From assembly GCF_016862075.1 (NCBI RefSeq), contig NZ_BOMG01000039.1, positions 1-64,000 of the forward strand: a stretch of DNA of 64,000 nt, in the 5' to 3' direction. Below are positions 17,384 through 25,937 of this stretch, in pieces. A model generated the notes under the pieces. That model was not told the DNA's origin. It did no database searches and saw only the letters and a list, made by a program, of their open reading frames with translations. How positions within the stretch are numbered: the first letter of the stretch is position 1; every line of letters starts with the position of its first letter. The stretch is from Actinoplanes couchii (GTDB taxonomy: Bacteria > Actinomycetota > Actinomycetes > Mycobacteriales > Micromonosporaceae). A program made the position numbers and the translations under genes.

Positions 17384-17930
17384 ACGGCGACGGGCCCGGG
17401 TCGGTGAGGCGGCGGTGCACCGCCAGGGAGGCGAGTAGCAGCAGGCCCGGGGCGATGATGATCAGTGGGAGCAGCATCCAGCCGACGGCGACCGTGCCGA
17501 GCAGGGCTCCGGCCAGCAGGGCGCTGCCGGCCGGGTCGGTGACGGTGTGGTGGATCGCGGTCCGGACCGGGGACGGGTCGTCCGGCGTCCAGGAGGCGGC
17601 CAGCCGCACCACCGTGATCGCCGCCAGGGCGGCGACGATCAGGCAGGCGACGAAGGCGGGTGTTCCGGCCTGGCGACCGGCGGTCAGGTTCCAGGCGAGC
17701 AGGGCGGCCAGCACCGGCAGGCCGACACTCGCCGCGGGCAGCCGCCGGAACGCGGTCCGGAAGTCGGCGGCCGCCGTGGACAGGCCGCCGCCCTCGCCGT
17801 CGACGTGCCGGCGCAGGTGGCCGGCTCCGGCGACGGCGGCGGGCAGCGCGGTGACCACACCCAGCGAGGCGGCCGCGACCGCCACGCCGGTGATCAGCAC
17901 CTCGCCGAACAGGGCGAACCGCGCGTTCAT
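17346..17930 (-). CDS. DUF624 (YesL-like) membrane protein
   Basis: 194 aa with about five to six hydrophobic segments and the DUF624 pattern of a sugar ABC companion (ALFGEVLITGVAVAAASLG at the start, SASVGLPVLAALLAWNLT-like middle). YesL-type proteins sit at the end of carbohydrate ABC operons and have no proven role. The start overlaps the upstream permease stop by 4 nt, so it is the last gene of the sugar-transport operon. Confidence 0.75.
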   Translation of the reverse strand: MNARFALFGEVLITGVAVAAASLGVVTALPAAVAGAGHLRRHVDGEGGGLSTAAADFRTAFRRLPAASVGLPVLAALLAWNLTAGRQAGTPAFVACLIVAALAAITVVRLAASWTPDDPSPVRTAIHHTVTDPAGSALLAGALLGTVAVGWMLLPLIIIAPGLLLLASLAVHRRLTDPGPSPSNTATRSRVRGS

Positions 17931-18823
17931 CCCTTGAGCCCCTGGGTGGCGACGCCCTCGATCAGGTAACGCTGGAAGACGAAGAAGATCAACATGACCG
18001 GGACCAGCGCCAGTACGGCCATCGCGATCTGTGCCCCGTAATCGGACGTGGTGGTCTGGTCCAGATACAACCGCAACGCCAGCGGCAGCGTGTACATGTC
18101 CGGTTTCTTCAGATAGAGCAGTGGCCCGAGGAAGTCGTTCCAGCTCCAGATGAACGCGAAGATCGAGGACGTGGCGATCGCCGGGCGCAGCAGCGGCAGG
18201 ATGATCGACCAGAAGATCCGGGTGTGCCCGGCGCCGTCGACCTGGGCGGCCTCGTCGAGTTCCCGGGGCATGCTGCGGATGAACTGCACCATCAGGAAGA
18301 CGAAGAAGGCGTCGGTGGCGAGCAGCTTGCCGATCAGCAGCGGGACCAGCGTGTTCACCAGCTGAGCCTTCTGGAACACGATGAACTGCGGGATCAGCAT
18401 GACGTGCGCGGGCACCAGCATGGTCCCGATCATCAACGCGAACCACAGGTCCCGCCCGGGGAAACGGATCCGGGCCAGGGCGTACGCGCTGATCGCACTG
18501 GAGACCACCACGGTGAGCACCGACAGCACGGCGAGCACCAGGGAGTTGCCGAAGAACTGCCAGAAGCTGATCCCGGCGATCCCGGACAGCGCCGTGCGGA
18601 AGTTGTCCAGCGTCGGCGAGGCGGTGAACGGGTTGGCGCTGCCGACGATCTGGCTGCGCTCCTTGAAGGCCGAGGCGATGGTCCAGACACCGGGGTAGAG
18701 GACCACCACCAGGACGGCCAGCGAGCCGAGGTGGAAGCCGATGCTGCCGAGCCGGCCCTTCGGTTTCGACGGCCGGTGCTCGGCCGGGGCCGTCGCCGGT
18801 TCGGTGAGTACCGCGGTGCTCAC
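17927..18823 (-). CDS. Carbohydrate ABC transporter permease (MalG type)
   Basis: 298 aa inner-membrane permease with six membrane segments. The cytoplasmic EAA loop that docks the ATPase is ELDEAAQVDGAGHTRIFWSI. The last residues (YLIEGVATQGLKG) are typical of MalG/LacG proteins. It overlaps both neighbours by 4 nt. No ATPase gene is in the operon, so a shared MsiK-type ATPase encoded elsewhere is expected, as is common in actinobacteria. Confidence 0.93.
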   Translation of the reverse strand: MSTAVLTEPATAPAEHRPSKPKGRLGSIGFHLGSLAVLVVVLYPGVWTIASAFKERSQIVGSANPFTASPTLDNFRTALSGIAGISFWQFFGNSLVLAVLSVLTVVVSSAISAYALARIRFPGRDLWFALMIGTMLVPAHVMLIPQFIVFQKAQLVNTLVPLLIGKLLATDAFFVFLMVQFIRSMPRELDEAAQVDGAGHTRIFWSIILPLLRPAIATSSIFAFIWSWNDFLGPLLYLKKPDMYTLPLALRLYLDQTTTSDYGAQIAMAVLALVPVMLIFFVFQRYLIEGVATQGLKG

Positions 18824-19731
18824 GACTGGTCACCTCCGTAGTGGACCCACGACTTCGACGAGCGGAACATGATCAGGGTCAGCACCGCCACCGCGATCGC
18901 CAGCAGCCAGGCCATCGCCGACGCGTACCCCATCTTGAGGTCGGCGAAGCCGCGCATGTAGAGGTAGAGCGTGTAGAACAGGGTCGAGCCGGCCGGGGAG
19001 CCGTTGCCGCCGGAGATGACGTACGCCGAGTTGAAGATCTGGAAGGCGTGGATCGTCTCCAGGATCAGGTTGAAGAACAGCACCGGCGAGATCATCGGCA
19101 GCGTGATGCTCCAGAAGCGCCGGGCCCGGCTAGCGCCGTCGACCAGGGCCGCCTCGTGGAGTTCCGCGGGCACCTGCTTGAGCCCGGCCAGGAAGATCAC
19201 CATCGGGGCGCCGAACTGCCAGACCGACAGCAGGACGAGCATCGGCATCGACAGGGACGGGTTGCCGACCCAGCCGCCGGAGTTCCAGCCGAAGAACTGC
19301 CCGATCTCGTCGACCGCGCCCTCGGTGCCGAACAGGGCCTTCCAGACGATCGCGATGGAGACGCTGGCGCCGATCAGCGACGGGGCGTAGAAGGCCGAGC
19401 GGTAGAAGCCCTGCCCCTTGCGCCGGCCGTTGAGCAGCACCGCGACGCCGAGGGCGGCGGCCAGTTTCAGCGGCGTCGCCAGCAGCACATAGCCGAGCGT
19501 GACGGTGACCGAGTGCCGGAACCGTTCGTCGGCGAACAGCTTGGTGTAGTTCTCGACACCGATCCACTCCGGGTCGCTGAACAGGTCGTAATCGGTGAAC
19601 GACAGGTACAGCGAGGCGACCATCGGCCCCGCGGTGAGCAGGAAGAAGCCGAGCAGCCACGGAGACAGGAAGGTGTAGCCGGCGGCGGTCTCCCGCCGCC
19701 GGCGTGCCTTGACGAGGGTGGGTGCGGTCAC
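18820..19731 (-). CDS. Carbohydrate ABC transporter permease (MalF type)
   Basis: 303 aa permease: an N-terminal Arg-rich segment (KARRRRETAAGYTFLSPWL), six membrane segments and the EAA loop ELHEAALVDGASRARRFWSI. The frame is open far upstream, but the GTG at 19731, 2 nt after the binding-protein stop, is the only sensible start. It pairs with the next permease as the membrane channel. Confidence 0.92.
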   Translation of the reverse strand: MTAPTLVKARRRRETAAGYTFLSPWLLGFFLLTAGPMVASLYLSFTDYDLFSDPEWIGVENYTKLFADERFRHSVTVTLGYVLLATPLKLAAALGVAVLLNGRRKGQGFYRSAFYAPSLIGASVSIAIVWKALFGTEGAVDEIGQFFGWNSGGWVGNPSLSMPMLVLLSVWQFGAPMVIFLAGLKQVPAELHEAALVDGASRARRFWSITLPMISPVLFFNLILETIHAFQIFNSAYVISGGNGSPAGSTLFYTLYLYMRGFADLKMGYASAMAWLLAIAVAVLTLIMFRSSKSWVHYGGDQS

Positions 19732-19733
19732 GG

Positions 19734-21014
19734 TTACTGCTCGAGCGCGTCGGCGGCGTTGGCGAACCAGCGTTTCGCGGCGTCGGCCGGGGTGGCCTTG
19801 CCGTAGTTGATCTCCTCGGAGATGTTGAGGAAGTCGGTCTCGATGGTGCCGAAGCCCTCCGGCAGCGCGCCCTGCGAGGCGCCGACCGACGACTTGATGC
19901 TCTCCTCGTAGGCGAGGACCGCGGCGTCCGTGCCGGCCTGCTCGATCGCGTCGCGCTGGGCCTTGGTGACCGGGAGCCCCTTCGAGGTGCCGAAGATCTT
20001 GCCGGCCTCGGGGCTGTTGATCAGGAAGTCGATGAGCTTCAGCGACTGCTTGGGGAACTTGGTGTTCTGGGAGACCGACAGCAGCATCGAGGCCTTGTAG
20101 AACAGGCCGCTGGTGCTGGTGTCGGTGGGCAGGGTGAGCTGCTTGAACTCGCCCTTGCCACCGGAGTCGCCGATGATGCCGGCGATCTGGTTGTCCCAGG
20201 TGAACTCGGAAGCGGTCAGGCTCTTGGCGAACGGCGAGACCGGCTTGAGGGCGACGACGTCCTTGGCCGGGATCAGCTCGCTGGCCCGCATCGGCGTCGT
20301 GGACTCCCACCAGGCCGTCAGGTCGGCCTCGGTGAAGTTGAGCTTGTTGCCGCTGAACGGCTCCTTGCCCTGCTGCCGCAGGTAGTGCAGGAAGATCCAG
20401 AAGACGCCGGTGTAGTCGCCGGAACCGAAGACCTTCGGCGACTTGCCCGCGCCCTTGGCCGACGCGTCCTTGATGAGCTGCTGGTACTGCGCCCACGTCA
20501 TCGGCGATTTCGGCTCGGCGACGCCGAGTTCCTTCAGCAGGGCCGCGTTGTAGTTCAGGGTGAACGCGTTGGTGCCGGTCGGGATGGCGAAGGTGCCGTC
20601 CTCGTACTTGCCGGCCGGCAGGATGCTCTGGTCGATGCCGCTGACGTTGAGGTCGCCGGTGAGGTGCTCGTCGAGCTTGAGCAGCTGGTTGGTGCGGGCG
20701 TACTTGGCGAGGTACGCCAGGTCCATCTGGACCACGTCGGGGAGGCTGGAGCTGGCGGCCTCGGTGGAGCGCTGCTGCCAGTAGACGTCCCACGCGGCGA
20801 ACGAGGTCTGCACCTTGATCGTCGGATTCTGGGTCTGGAACAGGTCGATGGCCTGCTTGTACTTGTTGGCGCGGTCGTCGTTGCCCCAGAAGGCGAAGTT
20901 CAGGGTGGCATTACCGGTGCCGTCGTCGACGTCGTCTCCTCCGCCGCAGGCGGTCAGGAGCGGGGCGGCAGCACCGAGCGCGCCGAGCATGAGCAAATGA
21001 CGCCTATTCACCAT
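19734..21014 (-). CDS. Extracellular sugar-binding lipoprotein
   Basis: 426 aa solute-binding protein of the family 1 type. It begins with RRHLLMLGALGAAAPLLTAC, a lipoprotein signal with lipobox LTAC (Cys about 23), so it is anchored outside the membrane. The mature part contains the usual DVVQMDLAYLAKYA and GTNAFTLNYN regions. It is the first transport gene of the operon and follows the LacI gene. The sugar is not predictable; the linked GH43-like protein hints at an arabinose- or xylose-containing oligosaccharide. Confidence 0.92.
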   Translation of the reverse strand: MVNRRHLLMLGALGAAAPLLTACGGGDDVDDGTGNATLNFAFWGNDDRANKYKQAIDLFQTQNPTIKVQTSFAAWDVYWQQRSTEAASSSLPDVVQMDLAYLAKYARTNQLLKLDEHLTGDLNVSGIDQSILPAGKYEDGTFAIPTGTNAFTLNYNAALLKELGVAEPKSPMTWAQYQQLIKDASAKGAGKSPKVFGSGDYTGVFWIFLHYLRQQGKEPFSGNKLNFTEADLTAWWESTTPMRASELIPAKDVVALKPVSPFAKSLTASEFTWDNQIAGIIGDSGGKGEFKQLTLPTDTSTSGLFYKASMLLSVSQNTKFPKQSLKLIDFLINSPEAGKIFGTSKGLPVTKAQRDAIEQAGTDAAVLAYEESIKSSVGASQGALPEGFGTIETDFLNISEEINYGKATPADAAKRWFANAADALEQ

Positions 21015-21030
21015 CGTGTACTCCCATATG

Positions 21031-21114
21031 CTTGGATCGATTCAAGGTGGGAACCTGGTAAGCGCTTTCCCCCTGCACGTCCACCGGGCCGGGGAAGGAT
21101 TTGTATCGTTACAC
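21031..21114. promoter_or_regulatory. LacI-type operator region before the sugar operon
   Basis: Three LacI-like sites lie ahead of the binding-protein gene: CTTGGATCGATTCAAG (21031-21046, near palindrome), AAGCGCTT (21060-21067, the classical LacI core with central CG) and TTGTATCGTTACAC (21101-21114), a degenerate copy of the perfect site at 23057-23070. The adjacent LacI-family protein is the natural binder. Confidence 0.6.
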
Positions 21115-21179
21115 GGAAGTGGCGCGGGACACAATGCGTCCCCGGCAACCCAGAGGTAACGAGTCCGCAATGCGGCGGG

Positions 21180-22178
21180 TCACACCGCCGTGGACTCGCG
21201 GGCGATCACCGTGAACCGGCTGACGAACTCCTCGTGGCCGGCACCGCCGTCGATACGCCGGGCCAGCAGTCCGACGGCGCTCTCGGCCATCGCCTGATGA
21301 TCCGGGTCCACCGTGGACAGCGACGGCACCAGGAACCGCCCCTCCTCGATGTTGTCGAACCCGATCACCTTGACGTCCTCCGGAACGGCGACGGCCAGGT
21401 CGGCCAGTGCCCGCAGCGCGCCCATCGCGGCCGTGTCGGTCAGGCAGAACAGGCCGTCGAAGTCGAGACCGCCGGTCACCATGGCGTGCACCCGCTCGGC
21501 GGCGGCGCCCATCGACATCTCGTCCATCCGCTGGACCAGGCCCGGGTCGTACCGCAGACCGAGATCTTGAAGGGCCAGCCGGTAACCGGTGAGCCGCAAC
21601 TCGGAGACGCCGACCTCGGTGGTCTCCACGCCGGTCAGCATCGCGATCCGGCGACAGCCCCGATCGGCCAGGTGCCGCACCGCCGCCCGGGCGCCACCGG
21701 CATTGGGCATCGCGACGTGGTCCACCGGCCCGTTGAAGATCCGCTCCCCGAGGATCACCACCGGGTACGGCACCTTGAGATGTTCGGTGTCGGCGGCGCC
21801 CATCCCGACCGTGCTCAGGATCAGCCCGTCGTAGAGCCGGTTGCGGGACAGGCCCAGCACGGCCAGCTCGTTCTCCCGGGTCGCCCCGGTCTGCTCGATG
21901 CTGACCCGCAGGTCACGGCGCTGCGCGGCGGCGATGATGGCGGCCGCGAACTGGGCGAAGTAGGGCCGGTTCACCTCCGGCACGGCCAGGCCGATCACGC
22001 CGGTCCGGCCCCGGCGCAGGTTGCGGGCCGCGACGTTGACCCGGTAGTCCAGCGCGGTCATCGCGGCGAGGACCTTGGCCCGGGTCGAGTCGCGGACGTG
22101 CGGATGGCCATTGATCACGTTCGACACGGTCATCGGGGAGACCCCGGCGGCCCGGGCCACGTCCGCGATCGTCGCCAT
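21180..22178 (-). CDS. LacI-family transcriptional regulator
   Basis: 332 aa. The N-terminal LacI helix-turn-helix is TIADVARAAGVSPMTVSNVI with the hinge helix VAARNLRRGRT; a periplasmic-binding-like sensor domain follows (GLAVPEVNRPYFAQF, VIGFDNIEEGRFLVPSLSTV). ATG 22178 is chosen because the DNA-binding domain begins there. It sits between the GH43-like gene and the transport genes on the same strand and probably represses all of them through the TTGTATCGATACAA-type sites. Confidence 0.93.
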   Translation of the reverse strand: MATIADVARAAGVSPMTVSNVINGHPHVRDSTRAKVLAAMTALDYRVNVAARNLRRGRTGVIGLAVPEVNRPYFAQFAAAIIAAAQRRDLRVSIEQTGATRENELAVLGLSRNRLYDGLILSTVGMGAADTEHLKVPYPVVILGERIFNGPVDHVAMPNAGGARAAVRHLADRGCRRIAMLTGVETTEVGVSELRLTGYRLALQDLGLRYDPGLVQRMDEMSMGAAAERVHAMVTGGLDFDGLFCLTDTAAMGALRALADLAVAVPEDVKVIGFDNIEEGRFLVPSLSTVDPDHQAMAESAVGLLARRIDGGAGHEEFVSRFTVIARESTAV

Positions 22179-22182
22179 CGTG

Positions 22183-23049
22183 CTAGACCGGCAACAAGGG
22201 GCCGGACAGCGTCTCGTGCCGGTCGCAGACCAGGGTGCCGCCGGAGACGGCCAGCCGGGCCACGTGGATCGACGAGCGACGGCCGTCCGGTTCGTGGGTG
22301 AAGTAGAAGACCAGTGCGTCGTCGCCGCGGACCACCACGTCGGCGTGCTGGCCGATCGGGGCGTCGTCGAGCAGCAGACCCTGCGCTTCCCAGGTGTCGA
22401 GGTCGTCGGAGCGGTGCACACGCTGACCCTGCCACTCGTCGACGATCATCCAGTGCGACCCGCCGAGAGTGAACACGTTCGGGCCCTCGTGTGCCCGGCC
22501 GCCGATGGCCTGGCCGCGGACCCGCCAGGAGTACAGATCATCGCTGTCGGCGGCCCAGGTGCGGCTCTCGTCGGCCTCGTCCTTGTACCACATCCGGTAG
22601 CCGCCGCCGGGCAGCTCGGCGACGCAGGCGTCGATGACGAACTTCGACGACAGATCCAGGGTCGAACGGTACGTCCAGTCCAGCAGATCCGTGCTGGTGT
22701 AGTGCCGGATGTGCCGCTCGTGGCCGGGCCACTGCTCCGGCACGCCACGGACCACCGACAGATACATGTGGTACGTCTCGCCGTCGTCGACGATCTCCGG
22801 CGCCCAGTAGGTGTGCCGCCCCCACTCGGTGGCCAGGCCCTCGATCACACCCCGGTAGAGCCAGGTGGCGCCGCCGTCGGTGGACGAGGCGACCCCCAGA
22901 TCGGTGCCGTGCACCCAGCTCACCCCGATCGGATCGGGCACGGTGGCCCGCCGGTTGGTGTAGATCATCCACCAGGCGCCCTCGCCCCGGTTGAAGACCA
23001 GAACGGGGTCGGCGGCGCCGTCGAAGATCGGGTCACGAAAGAGAGCCAT
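22183..23049 (-). CDS. GH43-like beta-propeller glycosidase-family protein
   Basis: 288 aa cytoplasmic protein with the repeats of a five-bladed propeller: RDPIFDGAADPVLVFN, YTNRRATVPDP, GRHTYWAPEIVDDGETYHMY, HEGPNVFTLGGSHWMIVDEW. Such proteins are arabinosidase/xylosidase-like or phosphorylase-like. ATG 23049 is preferred because a perfect LacI operator lies just 7 nt upstream of it. No signal peptide, consistent with cleavage of imported oligosaccharides. Subfamily and substrate cannot be fixed here. Confidence 0.75.
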   Translation of the reverse strand: MALFRDPIFDGAADPVLVFNRGEGAWWMIYTNRRATVPDPIGVSWVHGTDLGVASSTDGGATWLYRGVIEGLATEWGRHTYWAPEIVDDGETYHMYLSVVRGVPEQWPGHERHIRHYTSTDLLDWTYRSTLDLSSKFVIDACVAELPGGGYRMWYKDEADESRTWAADSDDLYSWRVRGQAIGGRAHEGPNVFTLGGSHWMIVDEWQGQRVHRSDDLDTWEAQGLLLDDAPIGQHADVVVRGDDALVFYFTHEPDGRRSSIHVARLAVSGGTLVCDRHETLSGPLLPV

Positions 23050-23056
23050 CCCGGAA

Positions 23057-23070
23057 TTGTATCGATACAA
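23057..23070. promoter_or_regulatory. Perfect LacI-type operator
   Basis: TTGTATCGATACAA is a perfect 14-bp palindrome ending 7 nt before the GH43-like start codon. A degraded copy occurs upstream of the sugar-binding protein gene. Its position over the initiation region implies direct repression of the GH43-LacI unit. Confidence 0.7.
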
Positions 23071-23080
23071 GCCCCGCCGG

Positions 23081-23926
23081 TCATCGGACGACATCGAGAA
23101 TCAGCCGGTTGACCGTCCCGGGTCGTTCCAACGGCAGACCGTGCCCGGCCCCACGGATGATCGTGATGTCGTGCCGCGGGAACCGCCGCCGCACCCGGCG
23201 CGGGCGCACCAGACTGCTCCGGCCGGCCAGCACGATCCGCATCGGCACCCGGATCGAGTGGATCTCGTCGTCGCTGAACGCTCGGGCCGCCGGCCGTTTC
23301 GTCCGCCAGGTCCGGGCCGCCAGCAGCACCGGCGCCACCTGCTCCGGCGGCATGGCCAGCGCATGGTTGGCGAGCAGCCGGGCCAGGACCGGGCGGGCCC
23401 GCCGCGGCGCCAGCATCGCCGGCAGCCCCGCCAGCACGTGCAGGTAGAAACGCAGTGGCACCTTCTCCAGCCCGCCGGGGTCGAGCAGCACCACGGAACC
23501 GAGCCGCTCCGGACGATGCAGGGCAAGGCACAGGGCCAGGAAGCCGCCGTACGAGTGACCGACCACCGTCACCCCGTCCAGCCCGAGCCCGGCCAGGGTC
23601 TCGTCCAGCCACGCCGCGTTCTCCGCCGAGCCGGTCACCTCCCGGGACGGGACACTGCGCCCCGGATCGTCGAGGGTGTCGATCGCGTAGACCGGATGCT
23701 CCCCGCCCAGGGCCGCGACCTGCCGGTGCCAGTGCGCGGAACCCCCGGCGGCGCCGTGCAGCAACACGATCGGCGTGCCTCGCTCGGGGCCGTAGCGGTG
23801 CACGTGCACCGTTCCGAAGGAGGTGAGCACGTCGATCTCGGTGCGGGGTTCCGGCCACGCGCGCATGGCGATCTCGTAAGCGGCCAGGTACTTCTCCCGG
23901 GCGTACTCATCGATGAAGTTAGGCAT
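23081..23926 (-). CDS. Alpha/beta hydrolase
   Basis: 281 aa alpha/beta-hydrolase. The oxyanion motif LLHGAAGGSAHW, nucleophile GHSYGG (Ser about residue 128), and catalytic His in GAGHGLPLE are present. The frame is open much further upstream, but ATG 23926 lies inside the 40-bp palindrome shared with the TetR gene and is the only start consistent with the divergent layout. Likely substrate: a small ester, lactone or epoxide; not determinable. Probably repressed by the neighbouring TetR protein. Confidence 0.9.
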   Translation of the reverse strand: MPNFIDEYAREKYLAAYEIAMRAWPEPRTEIDVLTSFGTVHVHRYGPERGTPIVLLHGAAGGSAHWHRQVAALGGEHPVYAIDTLDDPGRSVPSREVTGSAENAAWLDETLAGLGLDGVTVVGHSYGGFLALCLALHRPERLGSVVLLDPGGLEKVPLRFYLHVLAGLPAMLAPRRARPVLARLLANHALAMPPEQVAPVLLAARTWRTKRPAARAFSDDEIHSIRVPMRIVLAGRSSLVRPRRVRRRFPRHDITIIRGAGHGLPLERPGTVNRLILDVVR

Positions 23927-23961
23927 CCTTTGATGGTACGACCGTACTATCAAAGGATGCC
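23922..23961. promoter_or_regulatory. 40-bp palindrome covering both divergent start codons
   Basis: GGCATCCTTTGATGGTACG (23922-23940), AC, then CGTACTATCAAAGGATGCC (23943-23961). The 19-bp arms differ at one position. The palindrome includes both start codons and the first base pairs of codon 2, so both proteins begin Met-Pro and both genes carry AAAGG just before ATG. Only 30 bp separate the two starts. TACTAT (23945-23950) is a -10-like hexamer 6 nt before the plus-strand ATG. Confidence 0.85.
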
Positions 23962-24505
23962 GAAGCTGTCCGATCACGCCGAACGCCGCGCCCACATCCT
24001 CGACGCGCTGCTGCGTATCGCCGCCGCCCGCGGCCTGCACGCGGTGAGCATGCGCACGGTCGCCGCCGAGTCGGGTGTCACGGTGAGCACGGTGCAGTAC
24101 TGGTTCCACACCAAGGAGCGGCTGCTCTTCGCCGGGCTGGAGCATCTGGCCCTGGGCGTGAGCCAGCGAGCGGCCTCCACCGGCGACGACGCCCGCGCAT
24201 GGCTGGTCCAGCTGATCCCGGCCGACGACGAGCAGCGCGCGGCGTACACGGTGTTCGCCGCCTACCACGCCCTCGCCCTGACCGATCCGGCGCTGGCCGC
24301 GCTGCCGTACGCCCGCAACAGCGCCGCCCTGGAGAACCGGATCGCCGCCGAGTTCCCCGGCCCCGGCGCGGCGATCCTGCTCGCCCTGGCCACCGGGCTG
24401 GCCGACGGCGTGATGGCCGGCATGCGAACGGCGGAGGAGGCGATCGCCCTGCTCGACCATCAATTGGCGCGGATGGATCGAGTGGGTGTTGTGGAGGTTC
24501 CGTGA
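23957..24505 (+). CDS. TetR-family repressor
   Basis: 182 aa. The helix-turn-helix region is RRAHILDALLRIAAARGLHA, MRTVAAESGVTVSTVQYWFH, followed by a short ligand-binding domain. It is divergent from the alpha/beta hydrolase across a 30-bp gap that is entirely palindromic, so it should repress itself and the hydrolase at once. Confidence 0.92.
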   Translation: MPKLSDHAERRAHILDALLRIAAARGLHAVSMRTVAAESGVTVSTVQYWFHTKERLLFAGLEHLALGVSQRAASTGDDARAWLVQLIPADDEQRAAYTVFAAYHALALTDPALAALPYARNSAALENRIAAEFPGPGAAILLALATGLADGVMAGMRTAEEAIALLDHQLARMDRVGVVEVP

Positions 24506-24547
24506 CGGCCCTTACCCGGCCGCCGTCCGCGGGCCCAGGATCTGCTC

Positions 24548-25324
24548 ATGGACTTCCAGGAACATCTTGCGACGTTCGAGAAGCACGCCCGGCGTCCTGC
24601 GGAATCGCAGCCTCGGGGCGGCCGCATGCACCCCGCGCTGATCCACAGCGTGCAGCGTTTCCAGGCCGGCGAGGACGGCGACGGCGGCAGCCTGATCGCG
24701 GCGGCGGAACGGGCCGGCGACCCGGTCTACCTGGCCGCGATCCGGCTGTTCGTGGCCGAGGAACAGAGCCATGCGGTACGCCTGGCGAACGTGCTGCGCT
24801 ACGCCGGCGCCGGCACCATCGCCGGCCACTGGACCGACACCGTCTTCGTCCTGGTCCGCCGGGCCGGCGGCCTCCGCCTGGAGTTGCTGACCCTGATGCT
24901 GGCCGAGGTGGTGGCGCTGCGCTACTATCGCGCGCTGCGCGACGGCGCGGGCGACCCCTACATCTCGGACGTGGCCGCCCGCATCCTGTCCGACGAGGAA
25001 CGCCACGTCCCGTTCCACCTGGACCGCCTGCGCCAGGGCTTCGCCGCCACCCCACTGCCCGGCCGCCTCGCGGTGGCCGCCTTCTGGTGGACGCTGATGA
25101 CGGGGGCGGCAGTGGTGGTGGCCGCCGACCACGGCGCCGCCCTCCGAGCCCTCGGCCTCCCCCGCCACCGTTTCGTCCACGACGTGCTGCGCCTGTTCCG
25201 CCCGATGGTCCCGGCGGTACTGGGAGGAGGTTTTCACCGAGTTGGCGAATGGAGGGATGATGACCAATGCCCGCGAGTCCCTGATCCGACACCCACAGCG
25301 TCACCGCATCGATACCTTTCGTGA
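24548..25324 (+). CDS. Ferritin-like (diiron) domain protein
   Basis: 258 aa helical protein. Two E-x-x-H units, VAEEQSH (about residue 78) and SDEERHVPFH (about 150), with a further carboxylate in LMLAEVVALRYY, suggest a four-helix diiron site. Such proteins act as oxygenases, rubrerythrin-like or storage proteins. The last 30 residues (after GGGFHRVGE) are polar and unlike the family; a frame slip near 25235 is possible. It follows the TetR gene by about 40 nt and may be in the same transcript. Confidence 0.7.
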   Translation: MDFQEHLATFEKHARRPAESQPRGGRMHPALIHSVQRFQAGEDGDGGSLIAAAERAGDPVYLAAIRLFVAEEQSHAVRLANVLRYAGAGTIAGHWTDTVFVLVRRAGGLRLELLTLMLAEVVALRYYRALRDGAGDPYISDVAARILSDEERHVPFHLDRLRQGFAATPLPGRLAVAAFWWTLMTGAAVVVAADHGAALRALGLPRHRFVHDVLRLFRPMVPAVLGGGFHRVGEWRDDDQCPRVPDPTPTASPHRYLS

Positions 25325-25332
25325 TGTATCGA
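25309..25332. promoter_or_regulatory. Inverted repeat upstream of Panacea-domain gene
   Basis: TCGATAC (25309-25315) and GTATCGA (25326-25332) are perfect complements separated by 10 nt. The spacing fits one face of the helix per half-site. It lies about 120 bp before the Panacea gene start and over the 3' end of the preceding frame; a role as operator of the pair is inference. Confidence 0.4.
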
Positions 25333-25451
25333 GTTCGGAACAGGTCGAAGTGGAGGCACGATCGACTTTCGCAGCACCGTTGGCGATCATGCCGAAATTG
25401 CCACCGATGCAGGGATTGGAACCCGCGGTGAGGTCCCGATACCTTGCGCCG

Positions 25452-25919
25452 ATGACTACGAGCGCCGGTTCCGTGATCATCGCCATGGACGCCCGACGTC
25501 CCGGCTTGAGCACCGCCAAGAAGCACCTGTTGATGTTCTTCGCTCAGGGACATCACCTGGCCTGGGCCGACGAGCCACTGTTCGCGGAAGCCCTGTACGC
25601 GACCGAGAACGGTGTCACTCTGCACGACATGGACACCGCCGACGCGGTACCGATCGACGACGAGGCGCTGCACGCCACCATCACCGACGTCATCGTCCGC
25701 TACAGCGCGCTCTCTCCGGCGGACCTGCGCACCCTGGTGCAGGCGTCGTTGCCCTGGCAGTTGGCTCAGAAGCCCGGCGGCGGCACCCGCATCGAACGGG
25801 CCTGGCTGACCGACTGGTTCCGACGCCCGGACGAGACCGACGATCCCGACGACGAACGACCCGACCGGGCCGAACGCGCCGAGGCCGAAGCCTATCTGGC
25901 GGCTCGCGGGAGGCCCTGA
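25452..25919 (+). CDS. Panacea (SocA/DUF4065-like) domain protein, possible antitoxin
   Basis: 155 aa. Residues 22-100 match the Panacea/SocA pattern: AKKHLLMFFAQGHHLAWADE, PLFAEALYATENG, VIVRYSALSPADLRTLV, ASLPWQLA. Proteins with this domain are antitoxins that neutralise an adjacent toxin, or phage/plasmid accessory proteins. The frame is open upstream to 25242, but that stretch overlaps the previous gene and lacks family features; ATG 25452 has a -10-like hexamer 6 nt before it. The C-terminus is Asp/Glu/Arg-rich. A second gene follows after 18 nt. Confidence 0.7.
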   Translation: MTTSAGSVIIAMDARRPGLSTAKKHLLMFFAQGHHLAWADEPLFAEALYATENGVTLHDMDTADAVPIDDEALHATITDVIVRYSALSPADLRTLVQASLPWQLAQKPGGGTRIERAWLTDWFRRPDETDDPDDERPDRAERAEAEAYLAARGRP

Positions 25920-25937
25920 CGACTGCGAGGGGGATGC

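Noticed and set aside
19722..22301. 859-codon open frame on the plus strand over the sugar-binding protein and LacI genes
   Set aside because: Shadow of two clear genes; Val/Gly/Asp-rich without motifs.
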